From positions 1 through 5,355 of the forward strand of contig JAGLNB010000168.1 of assembly GCA_023139715.1 (NCBI GenBank): a DNA stretch of 5,355 nucleotides, given 5' to 3'. The position numbers and the translations under genes are program-made. The DNA comes from Planctomycetota bacterium. GTDB taxonomy: Bacteria; Planctomycetota; Phycisphaerae; Sedimentisphaerales; Anaerobacaceae. Below the pieces are notes generated by a model, which saw nothing but the letters and a program-made list of their open reading frames with translations, did not search any database and was not told the DNA's origin. Positions 1 through 5,040 of the stretch are shown in pieces. Numbering within the stretch: position 1 is the stretch's first letter; each line of letters begins with the position of its first letter.

Positions 1-433
1 TTACTTCTTCCTGATACATATTAAATTTTTTCTGTTTGTTAAATTGGAGTAATCTTTCCCATGCATCTCTAAATCGATTTGGCCATTTGCCGGGATAGCA
101 ATTTTTTTTGTGCCAAACAAATTCTTCCGTCCAAAGCCACCCTTGCTTTCTCATGGCAAGAATTAATTCCATGACATAAACACTGCGTTCTCCATTTACA
201 ACCTTTTCCTTAATATTTAAGATAAAAGTGCCGGTTGGTTTTAAAACTCTGAAAAGTTGTTCAGAGACAGGCAAGAACCATTCAGCATATTTATCAGGAT
301 GAATCCCGCCATAATTATTTTTACGCTGATCAGAATAGGGTGGCGAAGTAACAACCAAATCAACACAATTATCAGGAATATCTCTAAGAATATTCTTACA
401 ATCACCAAGATATATCTCTGTTTTAATTTTCAT
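1..433 (-). CDS. Site-specific DNA methyltransferase, N-terminal part (cut by window edge)
   Basis: An open frame of 144 codons runs from an ATG at 433 to the left edge without a stop, so this is the N-terminal part of a larger protein. Near the start it has L-G-D-C (residues 9-12) and then V-V-T-S-P-P-Y (27-33). SPPY is motif IV, the catalytic motif of amino-methyltransferases that transfer a methyl group from S-adenosylmethionine to N4 of cytosine or N6 of adenine in DNA. An N-terminal motif IV fits the beta-type order, in which the SAM-binding FxGxG motif lies near the C-terminus, here off the edge. Other family-like segments are the hydrophobic strand of T-F-I-L-N-I (69-74) after L-K-P-T-G, and W-H-K-K-N-C-Y-P-G-K-W (107-117) followed by N-R-F-R-D-A-W-E (119-126). 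The start is supported by AGGTG five bases upstream. SPPY is commoner in N4-cytosine enzymes, but base and target are not certain. A cognate nuclease, if any, is not in view. Confidence 0.88.
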   Translation of the reverse strand, partial: MKIKTEIYLGDCKNILRDIPDNCVDLVVTSPPYSDQRKNNYGGIHPDKYAEWFLPVSEQLFRVLKPTGTFILNIKEKVVNGERSVYVMELILAMRKQGWLWTEEFVWHKKNCYPGKWPNRFRDAWERLLQFNKQKKFNMYQEEV

Positions 434-467
434 GTTTACACCTAACATAACATAGGAACTTTTATTG

Positions 468-496
468 ATTTTACGCTGCCACAGTGTTGATGTCAA
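468..496 (-). promoter_or_regulatory. Sigma70-type promoter of the methyltransferase gene
   Basis: On the minus strand TTGACA (491-496) is followed after exactly 17 bases by TAAAAT (468-473), a perfect -35 and a 5/6 -10 box. Transcription would begin near 460, giving a leader of about 27 bases that contains the AGGTG ribosome binding site before the ATG at 433. The -35 box lies inside a 14-bp palindrome. Inferred from sequence only. Confidence 0.65.
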
Positions 497-498
497 CA
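485..498. promoter_or_regulatory. 14-bp palindrome overlapping the methyltransferase -35 box (possible operator)
   Basis: TGTTGA-TG-TCAACA is a 6+2+6 inverted repeat with no mismatch. It covers the whole -35 hexamer of the leftward promoter, a position where a bound dimeric repressor would block polymerase. Control of methyltransferase genes by a dimeric controller protein or by the methylase itself is known in restriction-modification systems, but no regulator gene is visible here. The palindrome is short and could be chance. Confidence 0.3.
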
Positions 499-511
499 AG
501 GCGTTTCAGGT

Positions 512-540
512 GAGATTGCCGCAGTCGCTTCGCTCCTTCG
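512..540. repeat. Fragment of dispersed GAGATTGCCGC repeat
   Basis: GAGATTGCCGC at 512-522 recurs at 4788-4798, and ATTGCCGC recurs at 5115-5122. Here it is followed by CTTCGCTCCTTCG instead of the GGCC arm found in the other two copies, so it is a partial or diverged copy. It lies between the two divergent promoters and does not overlap either. Confidence 0.45.
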
Positions 541-616
541 CCCTTTAACAAACCCAGGACTTCGCAAGCTTAAATATGCTATTGAACACCAAAAAGGTCT
601 CTGCCGCTTTTAATCA

Positions 617-645
617 TTGACACAAACTGCTAAACGCAATAATAT
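617..645 (+). promoter_or_regulatory. Probable sigma70-type promoter of ppdK
   Basis: TTGACA (617-622, perfect -35) is followed after 17 bases by TAATAT (640-645). An alternative -10, AATAAT (638-643), would give a 15-base spacer. Transcription would start near 652, leaving a leader of about 60 bases before the ATG at 715. No riboswitch-like fold is evident in that leader. Confidence 0.6.
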
Positions 646-695
646 CTCAACTTTTACAATACACAATAAATTACCATCTGCAATCTACGGATTAC

Positions 696-703
696 GAAAG
701 GAG
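696..703 (+). promoter_or_regulatory. Ribosome binding site of ppdK
   Basis: GAAAGGAG contains a strong Shine-Dalgarno core (AAAGGAG) ending 11 bases before the ATG at 715. It supports that start over later in-frame ATGs, and translation from 715 gives the family-typical N-terminus leading into the GGKGANLAEM motif. Confidence 0.8.
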
Positions 704-714
704 ATTTTCAAAAA

Positions 715-3414
715 ATGGCGGAAAAGAGAATTTACTTCTTCGGCGGCGGAAAGGCCGAGGGAAATGCAAAAATGAAAGAACTGCTCGGCGGAAAAGGGGC
801 TAACCTTGCTGAGATGACAAAAATCGGCGTGCCGGTTCCAGCTGGTTTCACCATCGCTACTAAAGTCTGTAGTGAATACTACAAAAACAAAGGCAAATGG
901 CCGAAAGGCCTGGCTGAGGAAATCGATAAAAATATCGCTAAACTCGAAAAGGCAATGGATGCCAATCTCGGCGATGCAAAAAAACCGCTGCTCGTTAGTG
1001 TGCGAAGCGGAGCTGCTGTTTCTATGCCGGGTATGATGGACACAGTTCTCAATCTCGGATTAAATGACGAAGTAATTGAAGGCATTATAAAGAAAACAAA
1101 AAATCCAAGATTCGCTTATGATATTTATCGCAGATTTATCGATATGTTCGGCGATGTTGTAATGGGATGCAGCCATGAATATTTTGAAGATGTACTGCAT
1201 AAGGCAAAAGCAAAAGCAAAGGTTCAGCTCGATAATGAACTGACCGCAGAACAATTAAAAGACGTTGTTGATAAATATAAAGCTGTTTACAAAAAGCACG
1301 TTGGCAAAATGTTCCCTCAAACCGGCAAAGAGCAACTCACGCTGGCAATCAACGCTGTCATTAAATCATGGATGATAGATAGAGCCATCAAGTATAGAAA
1401 GCTTAACAACATAACCGGCCTTCTCGGAACAGCTGTTAATGTTCAGGCGATGGTCTTCGGAAACATGGGAAAGGATTGCGGAACAGGTGTCTGCTTTACA
1501 CGTAATCCAAGTACCGGCAAAAAAGAATTTTACGGCGAATTTTTGATGAACGCCCAGGGCGAAGATGTTGTCGCCGGAATCAGAACGCCTGTAGAGTTGA
1601 AGAAATTGGCAAAGGTAATGCCAAAATGCTACAAGCAGCTGACAACTCTTATGACAAAACTGGAAAAACATTACAAAGATATGCAGGATATGGAATTTAC
1701 CATCCAGGAAAAGAAGCTCTACATTCTGCAGACAAGAGGCGGCAAACGAACAGCAGCTGCAGCGGTTAAAGTTGCCGTAGATATGGTTGCCGAAAAAATG
1801 ATTTCCCAAAAAGAAGCTGTAACAAGAGTTACGCCGGAACAATTAGACCGGTTGCTGCATCCAAGTTTCGACCCCAAAGCCAAGCGAAATGTTTTCGCAA
1901 AAGGCCTTCCCGCTTCACCTGGTGCAGCTGTTGGACAGGTAGTCTTCAACGCTGACAAAGCTGAAGAGTGGAACAAAAAAGGCAAAAAAGTTATTCTCGT
2001 TAGAATCGAAACCAGCCCGGAAGACATTGGCGGGATGGATGCTGCTGTTGGTATTTTGACAGCTCGCGGCGGAATGACAAGCCACGCAGCTGTAGTTGCT
2101 CGCGGAATGGGTAAATGCTGCGTAGCTGGTGTTAATGAACTGCACATAAATTACAAAACCAAAAAATTAACCGTTGGTAAACTGATAATCAAAGAAGGCG
2201 ACTGGCTCAGTATGGACGGCTCAACCGGCGAAGTTATGGTCGGCCAGCTCGCTACGGTTGAAACAAAACTTAGCAGCGAATTCGGCAAATTTATGACAAT
2301 TTGTGACGGCATTCGCAAACTTGGAATTCGCACAAATGCTGACACGCCCGAAGATGCAAAAAGAGCGAGAGCTTTTGGAGCTGAGGGAATCGGCCTTTGC
2401 CGCACAGAACATATGTTCTTTGAAGGCAATCGAATTTGGGCTGTTCGCCAGATGATTCTCGCAGCTGACGATTATGCAGATATGCTGGCCGAACTTGCTG
2501 CTGCTCAAAGCGATAAAAAATCTATTGAGAAAAAGTATGCAACTGCCAAGAAACAATTTGAAGGCGCATTGAAGAAACTTTTGCCGTATCAGCGAAGCGA
2601 TTTTGAAGGTATCTTTACTGCTATGGCCGGACTGCCTGTAACTGTTCGTTTGCTTGACCCGCCTCTGCACGAATTTTTGCCGCAGGACAAAAGCAATCAG
2701 GCAGAGATGGCAAAGCGGCTCGGCGTAAAGCCGGCTGTTATAAAAGCCAAAGTTGAGCAGCTTCACGAATTCAATCCGATGCTCGGCCATCGCGGCTGCC
2801 GTCTCGCAATTAGTTACCCAGCCATCGGCCGTATGCAGGCAAGGGCAATTATTGAAGCCGCTTTGAACGTCAAGAAAAAAGGCAAAATCGTTCTGCCGGA
2901 AATAATGATTCCGTTGGTTGGCTCGGTTGAAGAATTGAAGCTCGTTAAAGCTGACATTCTCGATGAAATCAAAACTGTTTTCAAAGAGCGAAAAGATAAA
3001 ATCAAATATATGCTCGGTACAATGATTGAGGTTCCGAGAGCCGCACTTACCGCTGACGAAATTGCAAAGGAAGCGGAATTCTTTAGCTTTGGAACAAACG
3101 ATTTAACGCAAATGGCTATGGGCTTTTCACGTGACGATGCCGGCAAATTCCTCGGCGATTATGTTGACAAGGGAATTTATACTGCTGACCCGTTTGCAAA
3201 GCTTGACCAGACCGGCGTTGGCAAACTGGTTGAGATGGGCACTAAGCTCGGCCGCAAAACCAGGAAGAAATTGAAGGTCGGCATTTGTGGCGAGCATGGC
3301 GGCGAACCGGATAGTATTGAGTTCTGCCATAAGGTAGGAATGAATTATGTTTCCTGCTCACCGTTTAGAGTTCCGATTGCGAGATTAGCTGCAGCTCAAG
3401 CGGCAATTAAGTAA
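715..3414 (+). CDS. ppdK: Pyruvate, phosphate dikinase
   Basis: This 899-residue cytoplasmic enzyme interconverts pyruvate + ATP + Pi and phosphoenolpyruvate + AMP + PPi. In anaerobes it often acts in PPi-linked glycolysis, otherwise in making PEP. All three domains are present. The N-terminal ATP-grasp region (about 1-380) has GGKGANLAEM (25-34), SVRSGAAVSMPGMMDT (95-110), TGVCFTRNP (257-265) and LQTRGGKRT (338-346). The swivelling phosphohistidine domain (about 425-510) has GGMTSHAAVVARG with catalytic His457. The C-terminal PEP/pyruvate barrel (about 530-897) has CRTEHM (Arg563), VRLLDPP (Arg645), GTMIEVPRAAL (Glu772), SFGTNDLTQ (Asn795, Asp796) and GICGEHGG with catalytic Cys858. It is somewhat longer than the usual 870-890 residues because of an insertion of about 25 residues around 583-617. 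It has its own promoter, ribosome site and downstream terminator, so it is probably monocistronic. No gene for the PPDK regulatory kinase/phosphatase is present, although the Thr-Ser-His target sequence is. Identification is very secure. Confidence 0.98.
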   Translation: MAEKRIYFFGGGKAEGNAKMKELLGGKGANLAEMTKIGVPVPAGFTIATKVCSEYYKNKGKWPKGLAEEIDKNIAKLEKAMDANLGDAKKPLLVSVRSGAAVSMPGMMDTVLNLGLNDEVIEGIIKKTKNPRFAYDIYRRFIDMFGDVVMGCSHEYFEDVLHKAKAKAKVQLDNELTAEQLKDVVDKYKAVYKKHVGKMFPQTGKEQLTLAINAVIKSWMIDRAIKYRKLNNITGLLGTAVNVQAMVFGNMGKDCGTGVCFTRNPSTGKKEFYGEFLMNAQGEDVVAGIRTPVELKKLAKVMPKCYKQLTTLMTKLEKHYKDMQDMEFTIQEKKLYILQTRGGKRTAAAAVKVAVDMVAEKMISQKEAVTRVTPEQLDRLLHPSFDPKAKRNVFAKGLPASPGAAVGQVVFNADKAEEWNKKGKKVILVRIETSPEDIGGMDAAVGILTARGGMTSHAAVVARGMGKCCVAGVNELHINYKTKKLTVGKLIIKEGDWLSMDGSTGEVMVGQLATVETKLSSEFGKFMTICDGIRKLGIRTNADTPEDAKRARAFGAEGIGLCRTEHMFFEGNRIWAVRQMILAADDYADMLAELAAAQSDKKSIEKKYATAKKQFEGALKKLLPYQRSDFEGIFTAMAGLPVTVRLLDPPLHEFLPQDKSNQAEMAKRLGVKPAVIKAKVEQLHEFNPMLGHRGCRLAISYPAIGRMQARAIIEAALNVKKKGKIVLPEIMIPLVGSVEELKLVKADILDEIKTVFKERKDKIKYMLGTMIEVPRAALTADEIAKEAEFFSFGTNDLTQMAMGFSRDDAGKFLGDYVDKGIYTADPFAKLDQTGVGKLVEMGTKLGRKTRKKLKVGICGEHGGEPDSIEFCHKVGMNYVSCSPFRVPIARLAAAQAAIK

Positions 3415-3416
3415 AT

Positions 3417-3472
3417 CGTATTGCGTATATCGCCTGCCCTGAGCGCAGTCGAATGGGTGATGCGTATTGCGT
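3417..3472. repeat. CTGAGC..GTCGAA mini-element bracketed by 10-bp direct repeats
   Basis: Just after the ppdK stop, CGTATTGCGT occurs at 3417-3426 and again at 3463-3472. Between them is CCTGCCCTGAGC-GCAGTCGAATGGG (3433-3457), a member of the dispersed element also found near 4199, 4749, 4939 and 5041. The arms CCCT/TGGG and the core allow a weak hairpin. The flanking duplication could be a target-site duplication or part of an independent TTGCGTA-type repeat. Confidence 0.5.
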
Positions 3473-3481
3473 GTTTTGTTG

Positions 3482-3520
3482 CTCGTTGTTTCCGCCTTCG
3501 CTAAAGCTATGGCGGACGAG
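3482..3520. repeat. Palindromic intergenic element (TCCGCC..GGCGGA hairpin)
   Basis: CTCGT (3482-3486) pairs with ACGAG (3516-3520), and CCGCC (3492-3496) pairs with GGCGG (3511-3515), leaving a loop that contains the short palindrome-like GCTAAAGC. It is followed directly by a 7-bp tandem repeat, GTTGATA twice (3522-3535). It looks like a REP-type element rather than a terminator because no T-run follows. Confidence 0.45.
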
Positions 3521-3541
3521 AGTTGATAGTTGATAGTAAAG

Positions 3542-3579
3542 AACAAGCCCTGCTGATTTTCAGCAGGGCTTGTTTTATT
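3542..3579 (+). terminator. Intrinsic terminator downstream of ppdK
   Basis: A perfect 15-bp stem is formed by 3542-3556 and 3560-3574, with core AGCCCTGCTGA / TCAGCAGGGCT, closing on a TTT loop and running into TTTTATT. It lies about 130 bases after the ppdK stop and nothing coding intervenes, so it most likely ends the ppdK transcript. Confidence 0.85.
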
Positions 3580-3584
3580 GGAAA

Positions 3585-3613
3585 TTGACAATAGTTTCAG
3601 TTCGGGGGATAAA
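3585..3613 (+). promoter_or_regulatory. Weak promoter candidate upstream of the transposase unit
   Basis: TTGACA (3585-3590) is followed after 17 bases by GATAAA (3608-3613), a perfect -35 with a poor -10. Transcription from here would cross the left REP hairpin before reaching the transposase gene. A perfect TATAAT at 3716-3721, only 14 bases before the ATG, is an alternative, but its -35 region (TTATAA at 3693-3698) is poor and it would give an almost leaderless mRNA. Confidence 0.25.
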
Positions 3614-3620
3614 GTCTCCC
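3604..3620. repeat. Small G-rich hairpin next to the left REP
   Basis: GGGGGA (3604-3609) pairs with TCTCCC (3615-3620), with one G-T pair and a five-base loop. It sits just outside the left REP copy and has no counterpart outside the right copy, so it may not belong to the mobile unit. Confidence 0.3.
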
Positions 3621-3626
3621 TGCAAA

Positions 3627-3658
3627 CTGCCCCAGCCACAGGTGCTGGGGCTAATCAA
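3627..3658 (-). repeat. Left REP-type hairpin
   Basis: The stem GCCCCAGC (3629-3636) / GCTGGGGC (3644-3651) closes a seven-base loop, followed by CTAATCAA on the gene side. The whole 32 bases are repeated without a mismatch, in opposite orientation, at 4235-4266. Read on the minus strand the copy is 5'-TTGATTAG-hairpin. The short non-paired tag 5' of the hairpin is where known REP elements carry the tetranucleotide recognised by the transposase. Confidence 0.85.
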
Positions 3659-3735
3659 AAAAACAACCGAAAATAATGTCATCAGCAACCAGTTATAAAT
3701 TGTAAAAAAACAATATATAATCTACCATCCAAGTT

Positions 3736-4185
3736 ATGTCGAAAATCGTTGGATATATGTTGACGTGGACAACATACGGCAGTTGGCTGCCGGGCGATAA
3801 AAGAGGATACGTAGAAAACGGCAAGATTCTATCGGGCGATGAAAGTATTTTGCAGAGGAATAAAGAACGGCAGAAATCAAACAATGTAAAACTTAATTCA
3901 AAAGAAAAACAAATTGTAAATAAAGCTGTTTTGTCCGAAGCAGAAAAAATCGGCCAGCAAGTAGAAGCACTGGTAGTTTATTCAAATCATATTCATATAC
4001 TCACACGTCCTCACAAAAAATCACTTGAAGAAATAGTAAGCAGATATAAAAGTATAACTACCAGAGCCCTTTGGGGAAATGGCCGGATGGGTCGAATATG
4101 GACAAAAGGTTATGACAAGCGATTTTGTTTTACGGAAGATGATATTAAGAAAAGAACTCAGTATATTAGAAATCACAAACATTAG
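3736..4185 (+). CDS. REP-associated tyrosine transposase (Y1/HUH, IS200-like)
   Basis: This 149-residue protein has the features of the small Y1 transposases that cut and rejoin single-stranded DNA at hairpins. The first strand carries the family-like T-W-T-T-Y-G-S-W-L-P-G-D-K-R-G (10-24). The metal-binding HUH motif is S-N-H-I-H-I-L (83-89; His85 and His87). After the helix S-L-E-E-I-V-S-R-Y-K (96-105) come I-W-T-K-G-Y-D-K-R-F (121-130) and D-I-K-K-R-T-Q-Y-I-R-N (136-146). By position, compared with the E. coli enzyme's D-Y-I-Y-I-N-P, Tyr143 is the likely nucleophile. The protein ends only six residues later, which is short for the family but keeps every catalytic residue. It may be naturally short or trimmed by the repeat that begins at its stop codon. 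No clear ribosome site precedes the ATG. That start is favoured because the next ATG (3757) would fall in the first beta strand. Its flanking REPs are the expected substrates. Confidence 0.88.
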   Translation: MSKIVGYMLTWTTYGSWLPGDKRGYVENGKILSGDESILQRNKERQKSNNVKLNSKEKQIVNKAVLSEAEKIGQQVEALVVYSNHIHILTRPHKKSLEEIVSRYKSITTRALWGNGRMGRIWTKGYDKRFCFTEDDIKKRTQYIRNHKH

Positions 4186-4234
4186 CCCTGCCAACACTCC
4201 TGTCCTGAGCAAAGCCGAAGGAGCTTTGGCAGGG
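4186..4234. repeat. Composite hairpin starting at the transposase stop codon
   Basis: CCCTGCCAA (4186-4194) pairs perfectly with TTGGCAGGG (4226-4234). The 31-base loop holds a copy of the CCTGTCCTGAGC..GCCGAAGGAG mini-element (4199-4223). The stem begins on the base after the TAG and ends directly at the right REP copy. It may act as a 3' end structure for the transposase mRNA, but it has no T-run. The left side of the unit has no matching copy. Confidence 0.6.
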
Positions 4235-4266
4235 TTGATTAGCCCCAGCACCTGTGGCTGGGGCAG
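4235..4266 (+). repeat. Right REP-type hairpin
   Basis: 5'-TTGATTAG followed by the stem GCCCCAGC (4242-4249) / GCTGGGGC (4257-4264) is the exact reverse complement of 3627-3658. The unpaired tag faces the transposase gene, as it does on the left, so the two REPs point outward from the gene. Confidence 0.85.
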
Positions 4267-4429
4267 AATAATTTGAACATTTCAGATTAGGCCGTTTATA
4301 TGCATAATAACCAACTTAATGCCATTTATCAATAAACAGGAAGTCAGAAAAGATGGAATAAAAAATCGTGAACTATAATAACGTTTTGAAATATAAAAAG
4401 CGCTGATTTGCTCAATTGGCAATGGCATA
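4267..4429. other. AT-rich spacer without a gene
   Basis: No credible reading frame or RNA gene is seen. The only structure noted is the sequence near 4400-4425 (GCGCTGATTTGCTCAATTGG), which reappears inverted and slightly diverged at 4816-4842 on the far side of the tRNA. Confidence 0.5.
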
Positions 4430-4457
4430 TTGACAAAAAGGGCAGTTCAGATACAAT
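4430..4457 (+). promoter_or_regulatory. Promoter of the tRNA-His gene
   Basis: TTGACA (4430-4435, perfect) is followed after 16 bases by TACAAT (4452-4457, 5/6). A start near 4464 would give a precursor with about 20 bases of 5' leader before the mature tRNA. Near-consensus boxes suit a strongly expressed stable RNA. Confidence 0.75.
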
Positions 4458-4485
4458 AGAGCAGATTCGAGTTATTAGCTTTTAT

Positions 4486-4560
4486 GGTGAGAGTAGCTCA
4501 GCTGGTTAGAGCACTGGATTGTGGATCCAGGGGTCGCGGGTTCGACTCCCGTCTTTCACC
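4486..4560 (+). tRNA. tRNA-His (anticodon GTG)
   Basis: A full cloverleaf can be drawn. The acceptor stem GTGAGAG (4487-4493) pairs with CTTTCAC (4553-4559), with one G-T pair. The D arm is GCTC..GAGC (4496-4512). The anticodon arm is CTGGA-TTGTGGA-TCCAG (4514-4530) with anticodon GTG at 4521-4523. The T arm is GCGGG-TTCGACT-CCCGT (4536-4552). The extra 5' G at 4486 faces discriminator C73 at 4560, the G-1:C73 pair that marks histidine tRNAs and is the main identity element for histidyl-tRNA synthetase. The CCA end is not encoded (CTT follows) and must be added by the nucleotidyltransferase. Confidence 0.97.
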
Positions 4561-4666
4561 CTTAGCATAATTTCAGAAAGTGTGGCATTTTAAATTGTCG
4601 GCTGAATGAATTATGCGATTTAAGGGATGAGAACACGCCTGATGCGCAGCAGCAGTAAGCGGGTTT

Positions 4667-4705
4667 GACACGCCGAAGGCAGGCCTCGTGTCTTTCGAGA
4701 CACGA
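4667..4705. repeat. Hairpin with TTCG loop and a competing upstream arm
   Basis: TCGTGTCT (4686-4693) and AGACACGA (4698-4705) form a perfect 8-bp stem around a TTCG tetraloop. An upstream GACACG (4667-4672) could pair instead with CGTGTC (4687-4692), so two folds exclude each other. No T-run or gene follows, so a regulatory role is not supported. It resembles another dispersed palindrome. Confidence 0.5.
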
Positions 4706-4748
4706 AGCGAAACGGAGAAGCCCCAAAGGGAAATCTATTTTTAATAGA

Positions 4749-4782
4749 CCCTTCGATTCGGCTACGCCTCGCTCAGGGTGAC
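4749..4782. repeat. CTTCG..CTCAGGGTGAC dispersed element (inverted orientation)
   Basis: CCCTTCGATTCGGCTACGCC (4749-4768) followed by TCGCTCAGGGTGAC ends in complementary CCCT/AGGG arms. It belongs with the copies at 3433, 4199, 4939 and 5041, but carries a longer middle. It is preceded by an AT-rich hairpin, TCTATT-TTT-AATAGA (4734-4748). Confidence 0.5.
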
Positions 4783-4787
4783 AAATC

Positions 4788-4802
4788 GAGATTGCCGCGG
4801 CC
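4788..4802. repeat. GAGATTGCCGCGGCC dispersed repeat, truncated copy
   Basis: This copy matches 5113-5126 over AGATTGCCGCGGCC but lacks the downstream GGCCTCGCAATGAC arm that completes the hairpin there. It is followed by an A-rich run and CGGCC. Confidence 0.5.
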
Positions 4803-4815
4803 TAAAAAAACGGCC

Positions 4816-4842
4816 CCATCGCCAATTGAGCGAATCAAACGC
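4816..4842 (-). repeat. Inverted copy of the sequence upstream of the tRNA promoter
   Basis: CCATCGCCAATTGAGCG (4816-4832) and the bases to 4842 are the reverse complement of 4400-4425, apart from a few mismatches and a one-base gap. The shared core GCTCAATTGGC is exact. The two copies bracket the tRNA promoter and tRNA gene. Confidence 0.5.
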
Positions 4843-4909
4843 CACCAAATCGCATTTAACACAGCTGAAAAACTGCGAAAAGCAAAACGATTATAACCAG
4901 CAACGCTTG

Positions 4910-4933
4910 CCCTCCGTAGCTTGCGAAGGAGGG
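4910..4933. repeat. CCCTCC..GGAGGG palindromic element
   Basis: CCCTCC (4910-4915) pairs with GGAGGG (4928-4933) around a 12-base loop containing AGCTT. No T-run follows. It is a short REP-like palindrome lying six bases before the next dispersed element. Confidence 0.45.
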
Positions 4934-4938
4934 AACAA

Positions 4939-4962
4939 CCCTTCGACTGTGCTCAGGGCAGG
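4939..4962. repeat. CTTCG..CTCAGGG dispersed element (inverted orientation)
   Basis: CCCTTCGACTGTGCTCAGGG followed by CAGG is the opposite-strand version of the element at 3433-3457, sharing the TTCGACTG/CAGTCGAA and GCTCAGGGCAGG parts. It is the cleanest pair among the copies in this window. Confidence 0.6.
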
Positions 4963-4972
4963 CCAGCAACTA

Positions 4973-4992
4973 CCCCCCCCCCAAAAAAAAAA
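4973..4992. repeat. C10-A10 homopolymer junction
   Basis: Ten C are followed directly by ten A. The tract sits between the CTTCG..CTCAGGG element and the first AATCCGTG copy. Its length is likely variable and sensitive to sequencing error. Confidence 0.8.
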
Positions 4993-5040
4993 TCCGTGAA
5001 ATCCGTGGTTAAATTTATGCCTTTTTAATCAGTGAAATCT

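Larger units (their letters stand above)
3627..4266 (+). mobile_element. REP-flanked RAYT unit (IS200/IS605-like, REPtron-type)
   Basis: One complete Y1-type HUH transposase gene lies between two perfect 32-bp inverted copies of a REP-type hairpin (3627-3658 and 4235-4266). This matches the known arrangement in which REP-associated tyrosine transposases act on short palindromes found beside their own gene and scattered in the genome. Members of this class are usually resident and move REP sequences rather than whole insertion sequences, so it is not clear that the 640-bp unit itself moves. No other cargo is present. Confidence 0.75.

Noticed and set aside
257..445. 62-codon plus-strand frame over the methyltransferase
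   Set aside because: It overlaps the SPPY-bearing minus-strand frame, which has recognisable motifs, a promoter and a ribosome site. This one has none.
1366..1842. 158-codon open frame on the minus strand
   Set aside because: It lies wholly inside ppdK, antisense to conserved motifs, and its Cys/Phe/His-rich composition is typical of a shadow frame.
2221..2790. 189-codon open frame on the minus strand
   Set aside because: It is antisense to the ppdK barrel domain, with no supporting ribosome site or recognisable motif.
3385..3639. 84-codon minus-strand frame over the ppdK 3' end and repeats
   Set aside because: It spans the ppdK terminus, two repeats and the terminator, and its translation contains repeat-derived peptide (FDCAQGRR).
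4186..4266. Standard intrinsic terminator for the transposase gene
   Set aside because: The hairpins are strong but neither is followed by a T-run (ATAATTTGAA follows the second), so a REP-type role is a better reading.
4486..4560. tRNA as an integration (att) site of a genomic island
   Set aside because: No integrase gene and no second copy of the tRNA 3' end were seen in the window.
4778..4999. Open frame of 73 codons on the plus strand starting with GTG
   Set aside because: It is composed of dispersed repeats and reads through the C10-A10 run. It has no ribosome site and no protein-like pattern.
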